A DNA stretch of 64,000 bases from Streptomyces tubercidicus (lineage in GTDB: Bacteria > Actinomycetota > Actinomycetes > Streptomycetales > Streptomycetaceae), in assembly GCF_027497495.1 (NCBI RefSeq), contig NZ_CP114205.1, forward strand, positions 4,526,001-4,590,000. Direction: 5' to 3'. The notes under the pieces are model-generated. The model ran no database searches and was not told the DNA's origin. It saw only the letters and a program-made list of their open reading frames with translations. A program made the translations under genes and the position numbers. Shown here piece after piece: positions 1-7,429 of the stretch; position 1 is the first letter of the stretch, and each line of letters starts with the position of its first letter.

Positions 1-131
1 TCACCACAGCCGGGGCACCAGCGCACTTCCTGATCGGACTTGAAGTCCTTCATGGACTGCTTGGCGTCGGCCTTGGGCACCAGGGAGAGCGCCTCGATCT
101 GCGCGGGCCTCTCCGAGATCGCCTCAGTCAT
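1..131 (-). CDS. korB: 2-oxoacid:ferredoxin oxidoreductase beta subunit, N-terminal fragment
   Basis: Only the first 43 codons are in the window; the gene runs off the left edge. The visible protein ends in DQEVRWCPGCG, which is the start of the thiamine pyrophosphate-binding beta subunit of 2-oxoglutarate/2-oxoacid:ferredoxin oxidoreductases; the CxxC cysteines ligate an iron-sulfur cluster in this family. With KorA it would oxidatively decarboxylate a 2-oxoacid (probably 2-oxoglutarate) to the acyl-CoA and reduce ferredoxin. The ATG at 131 lies inside the end of korA (8-base overlap), so the two are translationally coupled. Substrate choice cannot be judged from this fragment. Confidence 0.9.
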   Translation of the reverse strand, partial: MTEAISERPAQIEALSLVPKADAKQSMKDFKSDQEVRWCPGCG

Positions 132-2076
132 TGATGGCCTCCTTAAAGACCTCCGCGAGCTGCTCGGCCTTGAACGGCATTCCGCTGACCTGGGTGTGCG
201 AGTGCGCGTCGACGAGGTACTTGGCACGCAGCAGGGTGGCGAGCTGTCCGAGGTTCATCTCCGGCACGATCACCTTGTCGTAACGCGCCAGCACCTCGCC
301 GAGATTCCGCGGGAAGGGGTTGAGATGGCGCAGATGGGCCTGCGCGATCTGTTCGCCCGCGCGCCGGACGCGCCGGACCGCCGCGGTGATCGGTCCGTAG
401 GTCGACCCCCAGCCCAGGGCGAGGGTCCGGGCGCCCCGGCCGCTGTCGTCGGCGGGGTCGTCGACCTCCAGGTCGGGGACCTCGATGCCGTCCACCTTCG
501 CCTGGCGGGTGCGCACCATGAAGTCGTGGTTGGCCGGGTCGTAGGAGATGTTGCCGGTGCCGTCCTGCTTCTCGATGCCGCCGATGCGGTGCTCCAGACC
601 CGGGGTGCCGGGCACGGCCCAGGGGCGGGCGAGCGTCTGCTCGTCGCGCTTGTAGGGCCAGAACACCTCGGTGCCGTCCGCCAGCTGGTGGTTGGTGCCG
701 GAGGCGAACTGGACCCGCAGATCGGGCAGTTCCTCGACGTCGGGGATCCGCCACGGCTCCGAGCCGTTGGCCAGATAGCCGTCGGAGAGCAGGAAGACGG
801 GGGTGCGGTAGGTCAGTGCGATACGGGCCGCGTCCAGCGCCGCGTCGAAGCAGTCGGCGGGCGTGCGGGGGGCCACAATCGGCACCGGGGCCTCGCCGTT
901 GCGCCCGTACATCGCCTGCAGCAGGTCGGCCTGCTCGGTCTTCGTCGGCAGGCCCGTCGAGGGGCCGCCGCGCTGGATGTCCACGACCAGCAGCGGCAGT
1001 TCGAGACTGACCGCGAGACCGATGGTCTCCGACTTCAGCGCCACCCCGGGGCCCGAGGTGGTCGTCACCGCCAGCGCGCCGCCGAAGGCCGCGCCCAGCG
1101 CAGCGCCGATACCGGCGATCTCGTCCTCCGCCTGGAACGTCCGCACACCGAAGTTCTTGTGCTTGGACAGCTCATGCAGGATGTCCGAGGCCGGGGTGAT
1201 CGGGTACGAGCCCAGATACAGTGGCAGGTCCGACTGCCGGCCCGCCGCGATCAGCCCGTAGGACAGCGCGAGATTCCCGGAGATGTTCCGGTAGGTGCCG
1301 GTGGGGAAGTCCTTCGTCGCCGGGGCGACCTCGTAGGAGACGGCGAAGTCCTCGGTCGTCTCGCCGAAGTTCCAGCCCGCCCGGAACGCGGTGACATTCG
1401 CCTCCGCGATATCCGGCTTCTTGGCGAACTTCGCCCGCAGGAACTTCTCGGTGCCCTCGGTCGGCCGGTGGTACATCCACGACAGCAGACCCAGCGCGAA
1501 CATGTTCTTGCTGCGCTCGGCCTCCTTGCGGGAGAGCCCGAATTCCTTGAGCGCCTCGATCGTCAGCGTGGTCAGCGGCACCGGGTGGACGTTGTAGGCC
1601 TCCAGCGAGCCGTCCTCCAGCGGGCTGGTGGCGTAGCCGACCTTCGCCATCGGGCGCTTGGTGAACTCATCGGTGTTGACGATGATGTCCGCGCCCCGCG
1701 GGACGTCGGCGAGGTTCGCCTTCAGCGCGGCGGGGTTCATCGCGACCAGCACATTCGGTGCGTCACCGGGCGTGAGGATGTCGTGGTCGGCGAAGTGCAG
1801 CTGGAAGCTGGAGACGCCCGGCAGGGTCCCGGCAGGGGCCCGGATCTCGGCGGGGAAGTTGGGCAGCGTCGACAGGTCGTTGCCGAATGATGCCGTCTCG
1901 GACGTGAACCGGTCGCCGGTGAGCTGCATACCGTCACCGGAGTCACCGGCGAACCGGATGATCACCCGGTCCAGACGCCGGACTTCTTTGGCTTCGCCGC
2001 CGTTACCGGACGCGCGTTGTTCCCCGACAAGCGCTGCGTCGGTCTGCTCGGCTGGGCTACTGACCTGGCTGGTCAC
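124..2076 (-). CDS. korA: 2-oxoacid:ferredoxin oxidoreductase alpha subunit (fused gamma-alpha)
   Basis: A 650-residue protein with the fused layout of actinobacterial KorA. An N-terminal gamma-type domain (about residues 35-230, containing RFAGDSGDGMQLTG) is followed by the pyrimidine-binding alpha domain (YPITPASDILHELSKH, TTTSGPGVALKSE). With KorB it forms the CoA-dependent 2-oxoacid oxidase that feeds electrons to ferredoxin, an alternative to the NAD-linked 2-oxoglutarate dehydrogenase. The GTG at 2076 is preferred because GGAGG lies about 8 bases upstream and the protein then begins VTSQVSSPAEQ; an upstream ATG at 2163 would add an arginine-rich tail with no family support. The gene is transcribed away from the nuo-like operon, 7.6 kb from nuoA. 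Confidence 0.93.
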   Translation of the reverse strand: MTSQVSSPAEQTDAALVGEQRASGNGGEAKEVRRLDRVIIRFAGDSGDGMQLTGDRFTSETASFGNDLSTLPNFPAEIRAPAGTLPGVSSFQLHFADHDILTPGDAPNVLVAMNPAALKANLADVPRGADIIVNTDEFTKRPMAKVGYATSPLEDGSLEAYNVHPVPLTTLTIEALKEFGLSRKEAERSKNMFALGLLSWMYHRPTEGTEKFLRAKFAKKPDIAEANVTAFRAGWNFGETTEDFAVSYEVAPATKDFPTGTYRNISGNLALSYGLIAAGRQSDLPLYLGSYPITPASDILHELSKHKNFGVRTFQAEDEIAGIGAALGAAFGGALAVTTTSGPGVALKSETIGLAVSLELPLLVVDIQRGGPSTGLPTKTEQADLLQAMYGRNGEAPVPIVAPRTPADCFDAALDAARIALTYRTPVFLLSDGYLANGSEPWRIPDVEELPDLRVQFASGTNHQLADGTEVFWPYKRDEQTLARPWAVPGTPGLEHRIGGIEKQDGTGNISYDPANHDFMVRTRQAKVDGIEVPDLEVDDPADDSGRGARTLALGWGSTYGPITAAVRRVRRAGEQIAQAHLRHLNPFPRNLGEVLARYDKVIVPEMNLGQLATLLRAKYLVDAHSHTQVSGMPFKAEQLAEVFKEAIND

Positions 2077-2350
2077 TGCTTCGGACCTCCCTCGAGGGGT
2101 GCGGCGTCCCCGCCGGAGGCAGGGCTCGGGACGTGTCGTACCGACCGGTTGTCCCATAACCATCGTACGTGGGTAAGGGTGGCCTTCCTTGGGTCGATCG
2201 CATGGTGGACGTCAGCATGAGACAGCGATCTGGTGCGTATTGTCATGAAATCACCGCCCCCGTGACCCCGTTGTCCATGACGCTCCGGACTCCTCCATTG
2301 GTTCTACGCCCAAAGTCCTGGACCTGGGTGGAAAACGCCTCGAACAGCCC

Positions 2351-2369
2351 ATCTGACAGGGTGTCAGAT
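2351..2369. repeat. Perfect 8-bp inverted repeat downstream of the response regulator
   Basis: ATCTGACA and TGTCAGAT flank a GGG spacer. The site lies 3 bases after the response-regulator stop codon and about 275 bases upstream of the korA start, both on the minus strand. There is no T-run, so it could be a weak terminator or a transcription factor operator. The rest of the 2077-2371 gap shows no gene. Confidence 0.5.
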
Positions 2370-2371
2370 CC

Positions 2372-3043
2372 TCAGGAATTGAGATAGGTGAGCACCGCAA
2401 GCACTCTGCGGTGATCCCCGTCACTCTGCGCCAGGCCCAGTTTCAGAAAGATATTGCTGACGTGCTTCTCCACGGCGCCGTCGCTGACCACCAGCTGCCG
2501 GGCGATCGCGGAGTTCGTCCGGCCTTCGGCCATCAGCCCCAGCACCTCCCGCTCCCGGGGTGTCAGACGTTCCAGTACGTCCTGCTTACGGCTGCGGCCC
2601 AGCAGCTGGGCCACCACCTCCGGGTCCAGCGCGGTGCCGCCCCCGGCGACCCGGACCACCGCGTCGACGAATTCCCGCACCTCGGCCACCCGGTCCTTGA
2701 GCAGATAGCCGATGCCCCGGCTCGAACCGGCCAGCAGCTCCGTCGCGTACTGCTCCTCGACGTACTGCGAGAGGACCAGCACGCCCAGGCCGGGATGGTC
2801 CCGGCGCAGCCGGATCGAGGCCCGCACCCCTTCGTCGGTGTGCGTCGGCGGCATCCGCACATCCGCCACCACCACATCCGGCAGCGCCTGCTCGTCCGCC
2901 AGCTCCCCGATCACCTTGATCAGCGCCTCGCCGTCCCCCACACCGGCCACGACCTCATGCCCCCGGTCGGTGAGCAGCCTGGTCAGGCCCTCCCGGAGCA
3001 GCACCGAATCCTCGGCGATGACCACCCGCACCTTGTCCTCCAC
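2372..3043 (-). CDS. NarL/LuxR-family two-component response regulator
   Basis: 223 residues, the usual size for this family. The receiver domain (1-125) has the acidic pair E11-D12, phosphoacceptor D61 in VVVADVRMPP, S92 and K116. The C-terminal LuxR-type helix-turn-helix (about 155-210) contains LTPREREVLGLMAEG and SDGAVEKHVSNIFLKLGL. It is a cytoplasmic DNA-binding transcription factor. It lies 273 bases downstream of the first of two histidine kinase genes on the same strand; both kinases are of the HisKA_3 type that pairs with NarL-family regulators, so they are the likely partners. Target genes are unknown; the neighbouring kor and nuo-like genes are possible but unproven. Confidence 0.9.
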   Translation of the reverse strand: MEDKVRVVIAEDSVLLREGLTRLLTDRGHEVVAGVGDGEALIKVIGELADEQALPDVVVADVRMPPTHTDEGVRASIRLRRDHPGLGVLVLSQYVEEQYATELLAGSSRGIGYLLKDRVAEVREFVDAVVRVAGGGTALDPEVVAQLLGRSRKQDVLERLTPREREVLGLMAEGRTNSAIARQLVVSDGAVEKHVSNIFLKLGLAQSDGDHRRVLAVLTYLNS

Positions 3044-3316
3044 GGCTCAGATCCCCCCCCATGTGTCATCCGTCCCGTCCCTGCCGGACCCCAGCATCCC
3101 AGCATCCGGACGGAAGCGAGGCGGGTGAGGGGGAGCAGGGGTGGGGACAGGGGGCCGGGTGCCGGGCCGGGGAGACGGGTGCCGGGCCGGGGCCGGGCCA
3201 TGGGGGTGCCGGCCCGATCGCCCGTTGCCCGTCTCGCCCGGTGGCCCGTCTTGGCGCGGTGCCCCGTCTCAGCGCCGCGGCCGTCTCAGTGCGGTCCGGT
3301 GGTCGTGGTCCGGTCG

Positions 3317-4630
3317 TCATCCGCGCCACGGCAGCTCGGCGGTGACGCAGGTCGGACCGCCGATCGGGGAGTCGACTATCAGCAGGCCGTCGACGGCCTC
3401 CAGCCGTTCGGCGAGGCCCGCCAGGCCCGTGCCGCTGTCGGTGTGCGCGCCGCCCCGGCCGTTGTCCGCGACCAGCACCATCAGCCGGTCCGCGGTGCGC
3501 CAGACGTCGAGCGTGGCGCTGGTGGCCTGGGCGTGCTTGGAGACGTTCTGTATCAGCTCGGAGGCGGTGAAGTACGCGATGCCCTCTATCGCCGCGGCCG
3601 GCCGGTGGTCCAGATCCACGGTCACCGTCACCGGAACCGTGCACCGCGCGGACAGCGCCGACAGCGCCGGGTCGAGACCCCGGTCGGTGAGGATCGCCGG
3701 ATGGATGCCGCGGGCCAGGTCACGCAGCTCCTGGAGCGCGATCTTCACCTCGCCGTGCGCCTCGTCCACCATCCTGGCCGCGGCCTGCGGGTCCTCCGCC
3801 AGCTTCTCCCTGGCCAGGCCCAGGTCCATGGCGAGCGCCACCAGCCGCGCCTGTGCGCCGTCGTGCAGATCGCGCTCGATGCGCCGCAGGTCGGCCGCCG
3901 CGGTGTCCACCACCACCCCACGGTCCGACTCCAGCTGCGACACCCGGGTGGCGAGGGAGGAGGGCCCCAGCAGGCCGTGGACCATGATCCGGTCCACCTG
4001 CGTCAGCCCATGGATCACCCATGGCCCGGCCAGGACCAGCAGCAGTCCGAACCCGCTGGTGAAGCCGATCTCCGTCGGGGCGTCGAGATAGACGCCGTGG
4101 CCATTTCCGTCGTCCCACATCAGGGCGCCCGGCTGGTCGAGATACGCGGGGAACGTCCAGCGCCACAGCGGATAGGACAGCAGCATCCAGCCGATGGACC
4201 AGAACGTCACCGAGAAGACGAAGGAGAAGATCGCCCACGGGAAGTGCAGCAGGGAGTAGATGAGGTGCCGCCAGGACACCCCGCTCTTCAGCACGGCCCC
4301 GACCCACCCCAGCAGGCCCGGCTTGGCGGCCCGGACCGGTTCCGGATCGGCCACCTTCAGCCCCAGCAGGGTGCGGGCCCGCGCCCGCTCCAGACCGCCC
4401 AGGGCACGGCTGCCCGCCAGACCGCCCGCCAGCACCGGGATCCCCAGGAACGTCACCAGCAGGCCGGCGCCCAGCGAGATCACCGTTATCGCGTACACGA
4501 ACATCAGGACGGCCAGAGGGAGGCTGAGGAAGAGGTAGAGGAACTCCCGCCAGGTGCGCCCGGAGAACGGGGCGCGCAGCCCCACGGGCACACGGGAGCC
4601 GCGGGGGCTCGGTGCGTATGCGGTATCCAT
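3317..4630 (-). CDS. Sensor histidine kinase, HisKA_3 type (copy 1)
   Basis: 437 residues from the ATG at 4630. The N-terminal half holds about four membrane segments in two pairs, starting after residue 30, in the layout of the actinobacterial 'putative sensor' domain. The cytoplasmic half has the H-box RRIERDLHDGAQARLVALAM and an ATPase domain with NVSKHA (N-box) and DNGRGGA followed by GTGLAGLAERL. It is predicted to autophosphorylate on the H-box histidine and pass phosphate to the adjacent regulator. A start at 4663 (MAAPGRTDD) is possible; a start at 4813 would overlap the upstream kinase and is unlikely. It is a clear paralogue of the kinase gene upstream. Confidence 0.88.
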   Translation of the reverse strand: MDTAYAPSPRGSRVPVGLRAPFSGRTWREFLYLFLSLPLAVLMFVYAITVISLGAGLLVTFLGIPVLAGGLAGSRALGGLERARARTLLGLKVADPEPVRAAKPGLLGWVGAVLKSGVSWRHLIYSLLHFPWAIFSFVFSVTFWSIGWMLLSYPLWRWTFPAYLDQPGALMWDDGNGHGVYLDAPTEIGFTSGFGLLLVLAGPWVIHGLTQVDRIMVHGLLGPSSLATRVSQLESDRGVVVDTAAADLRRIERDLHDGAQARLVALAMDLGLAREKLAEDPQAAARMVDEAHGEVKIALQELRDLARGIHPAILTDRGLDPALSALSARCTVPVTVTVDLDHRPAAAIEGIAYFTASELIQNVSKHAQATSATLDVWRTADRLMVLVADNGRGGAHTDSGTGLAGLAERLEAVDGLLIVDSPIGGPTCVTAELPWRG

Positions 4631-4778
4631 CGTCTCGTCGTCCGTTCTGCCGGGCGCGGCCATGCCCCTGTCGGCGCCGCTGTCTGCTCCGCCGCTCCGC
4701 GCGGCTTTTTCCGCCAAGACCAGCGTCCGCGACCGGCGGCCCCCGCACCATGAGGCTTCTCGCAGTCTTCGCCTGGGG

Positions 4779-6032
4779 TTATCCCCACCCCCGGCCCTGA
4801 GGCCGACCGCCAACCGCCGTGTCGGCCCCGGCCCCCGCCCCCGCCTCCGTCCGCACCCGCCACGGCAGTTCCGCCGTCACCCGCGTGGGCCCGCCCGCCG
4901 GCGAATCCAGCACGAACAGCCCGTCCACCGCCCCCAGCCGCTCGGCGAGCCCCGCCATTCCGCTGCCGCCGTCCAGCCGCGCCCCGCCCCGCCCGTCGTC
5001 CGACACCTGGATCAGCAGCCGGTTCTTCGTCCGCCACACCTCCACCGACGCCTGCCGCGCCGCACTGTGCTTGGAGACGTTCTGCAGCAGCTCGGAGACG
5101 GTGAAATAAGCGATGCCCTCGATGGCGGGCGCGGGCCGCTCGGACAGGTCCACGGCCGTCGTGACCGGCACCGTGCAGCGCCCCGCCAGTGAGGTCAGCG
5201 CGGGCCCCAGCCCACGGTCGGTGAGGATCGCCGGATGGATGCCCCGGGCCAGATCCCGCAGCTCCTGGAGCGCCAGCTTCACCTCGCCGTGCGCCTCGTC
5301 CACCATCGCCGCCACGCTCTCGTCGGCCCGGCCCTCCAGCAGCTTCTCCTTCGCCAGGCCGAGCCCCATGGCGAGCGCCACCAGCCGGGCCTGCGCGCCG
5401 TCGTGCAGATCCCGTTCGATGCGCCGCAGATCGGCGGCCGCGGTGTCGGTGACCGTCACCCGGTCCGACTCCAGCTCGGCGATCCGCCGCTCCAGCTCGT
5501 CCGACGGCGAGAGCAGCCCGCGCACCATCGCCCGGTCCACGTTGGTCAGCCAGCGCGCCACCCACGGCAGCGCCGGCCACCCCAGGAAGAACAGGATGAA
5601 GACCACCGCGAAAGTGACGATGGCCCACGGCAGCCGGATGAACGCGAACAGCGCATGCCGCCAGGCGACCGGGTCCCTCAATGCCGCCCACAACCACGGC
5701 AGGACCCCCGGGTGCCGCGCCCGCAGCGGGCTCGGCTCCTCGACCCGCACCCCGAGCAACACCCGCGCCCGGCCCCGCTCCAGCCTCCCGTACAGCCGGC
5801 ACACCCGCAGCCCGGTGGCCAGCAGCGGCAGCGTGATCACGATGACGGACAGCCCGACCCCCGCCCCGACCCACACCATGAGCACCGCGAACGCCACGAC
5901 ACCCAAAGGGAAGTTGGCCAGCAGATAGGCGATCTCCCGCCACGTCGTGCCGCTGAGCGGCCCTCTGGGCGGCGGTGGTGAGGCGCCGTCAAGGGCGTCC
6001 GCGGCAGCACTGGGTCGGGAACTCTCCGTCAT
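4779..6032 (-). CDS. Sensor histidine kinase, HisKA_3 type (copy 2)
   Basis: 417 residues from the ATG at 6032 (MTESSRPS). The architecture matches its downstream neighbour: paired membrane segments near residues 45-90 and 140-190, the same H-box (RRIERDLHDGAQARL), NVSKHS in the N-box, DDGRGGARLDGGSGMAGLAERL in the ATP lid, and the same ending (VTAELPWR). The near-identical H-boxes point to tandem duplication, while the membrane domains have diverged, which suggests different signals feeding one regulator. It is the first gene of the minus-strand regulator group and is divergent from the EccD-like gene across a 231-base gap. Confidence 0.88.
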   Translation of the reverse strand: MTESSRPSAAADALDGASPPPPRGPLSGTTWREIAYLLANFPLGVVAFAVLMVWVGAGVGLSVIVITLPLLATGLRVCRLYGRLERGRARVLLGVRVEEPSPLRARHPGVLPWLWAALRDPVAWRHALFAFIRLPWAIVTFAVVFILFFLGWPALPWVARWLTNVDRAMVRGLLSPSDELERRIAELESDRVTVTDTAAADLRRIERDLHDGAQARLVALAMGLGLAKEKLLEGRADESVAAMVDEAHGEVKLALQELRDLARGIHPAILTDRGLGPALTSLAGRCTVPVTTAVDLSERPAPAIEGIAYFTVSELLQNVSKHSAARQASVEVWRTKNRLLIQVSDDGRGGARLDGGSGMAGLAERLGAVDGLFVLDSPAGGPTRVTAELPWRVRTEAGAGAGADTAVGGRPQGRGWG

Positions 6033-6263
6033 GCGCCCAGACTGCCCGGCCGCCGCCCCCGGTGCCATGGGGTAGCTCGGGGGATCGTGGTGGGGTTTGC
6101 CCCATTCCCCTCCCCGTCCGCGTGTCCCGGTGCAGGTCAGGGCACCTGCGGCGGGACGGGGCCGGCGCGCGGCACAGTGCCTGTCCCGTTACCGGAGCGG
6201 TGGACACGGCGCGTCGACGGGACCGTAAGGTGTGGCGATGCACAACGGGAGGGGCGAGGGGCG

Positions 6264-7406
6264 ATGGCGCGGGGTTACAACGGCCAGTTGCTGAAGCCGG
6301 ATGACGCCGCAGGCCGGCCGGATGACGCCGCGGCCCGGCCGGATTCCGCCACGCGGGACCTCACCGACGCGGTGGCCGCCCCACTCGACGTCCGCGGCTG
6401 GGGCTGGGGCGAGCGGAGCCGGGTCTGGACGGCGGTGACGGCGAGTGTGCTGCTCGCGGCGGTCACCGGGGTGTGCGCGGGCAGTTGGTACGCGAACGGG
6501 GGCATCGCCCTCTGGCTCGGCATCGCCGCGGTCCTCGCCACCGCCGCCGGTGCGGCCACCGGCGCGCTCGCCGCGCGGCACGGGCAGTCCGCCCCGGCAG
6601 CGGCCCTGTTGCTGCTCGGCGGGGCGCTCGGCGTGGCCGCGGCCTGGCAGGCGGCCCCGGGCGGCGCTGCCAAGCTCGCCGCCGTCGGACTGACCGTGGC
6701 GGCCGTGCTCGCGCTCCTCGGACTCTGTACGGGCCTGGGGCGCGGCGGCCTGACCGGCGCCGCCTCGCTCGCGCTCGCGGTGGGCGCCTGGGAACTGGGC
6801 CTGGCGCTGACCACCCCCGCACGTACGGGAGTTGTGCTCGGCTTCGTCTCCGTCCTCGTCCTCGGCCAGCTGCCGCGGCTCGCGCTGCGGGGCGCCGGGC
6901 TGACCCGGCTCGACGATCTGCGCGCCGGCGGTACACCGGTCAGCCGGTACCAGGTAGCGGGCGCGCTGGGCGCCACCCACCGGGAGCTGGCCCCGGCCAC
7001 GACGGTCGCGGCGGCCTCGGCCGGAGCCGCGGGGGTGCTCGCGGTGCAGACCCCCGGCCTCTGGACCGTGCTCGCCGCGCTGCTGCTGTGCGGTGTGCTG
7101 TGCTCACGGGCACGGGCGTATCCGCTGGCCGTGGAGGTCGTCGCCCTGCTGGCGGCCGGTCTGGCGGTCTGCGTACGGCTGGTGCTGCTCTGGGCCACCG
7201 ACGGCGGGGCGCCGGCGCCCGCGCTGGCCGTACTGGGGCTGCTGGCGGTACTGCCGGTCGCACTGCTCGCGGTGCGGGTGCCGGAGCCCGCGCTCGCCCG
7301 GCTGCGACGGGGGCTGGACCGTGCCGAGTCGGTGAGCGTGGTGGCGCTGATCCCGGTCCCCCTCGGGGCTTTCGGCCTCTATGACCTGCTGTTCGGCGCA
7401 TCCTGA
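6264..7406 (+). CDS. EccD-like polytopic membrane protein lacking the ubiquitin-like domain
   Basis: 380 residues with about ten hydrophobic segments after a hydrophilic 55-residue N-terminus. The middle contains LPRLALRGAGLTRLDDL, which resembles the conserved loop of EccD, the polytopic channel subunit of type VII (ESX) secretion. EccD normally begins with a YukD ubiquitin-like domain of about 90 residues; here that is replaced by a short alanine/aspartate-rich tail. It is followed after 23 bases by a MinD/EspI-like ATPase, the same pairing as EccD1-EspI in mycobacterial ESX-1. No EccB, EccC or WXG100 gene is in the window. The ATG at 6264 has an AGGGGCG-type ribosome site; a possible TAAGGT -10 lies at 6226. 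The EccD link rests on reading motifs by eye. Confidence 0.6.
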   Translation: MARGYNGQLLKPDDAAGRPDDAAARPDSATRDLTDAVAAPLDVRGWGWGERSRVWTAVTASVLLAAVTGVCAGSWYANGGIALWLGIAAVLATAAGAATGALAARHGQSAPAAALLLLGGALGVAAAWQAAPGGAAKLAAVGLTVAAVLALLGLCTGLGRGGLTGAASLALAVGAWELGLALTTPARTGVVLGFVSVLVLGQLPRLALRGAGLTRLDDLRAGGTPVSRYQVAGALGATHRELAPATTVAAASAGAAGVLAVQTPGLWTVLAALLLCGVLCSRARAYPLAVEVVALLAAGLAVCVRLVLLWATDGGAPAPALAVLGLLAVLPVALLAVRVPEPALARLRRGLDRAESVSVVALIPVPLGAFGLYDLLFGAS

Positions 7407-7429
7407 CCCGGAGAGGCGGTGGAGGGGCC

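Noticed and set aside
2077..2163. Longer korA start at 2163
   Set aside because: Adds an Arg/Pro-rich leader without family match; the GTG at 2076 has a clear GGAGG site.
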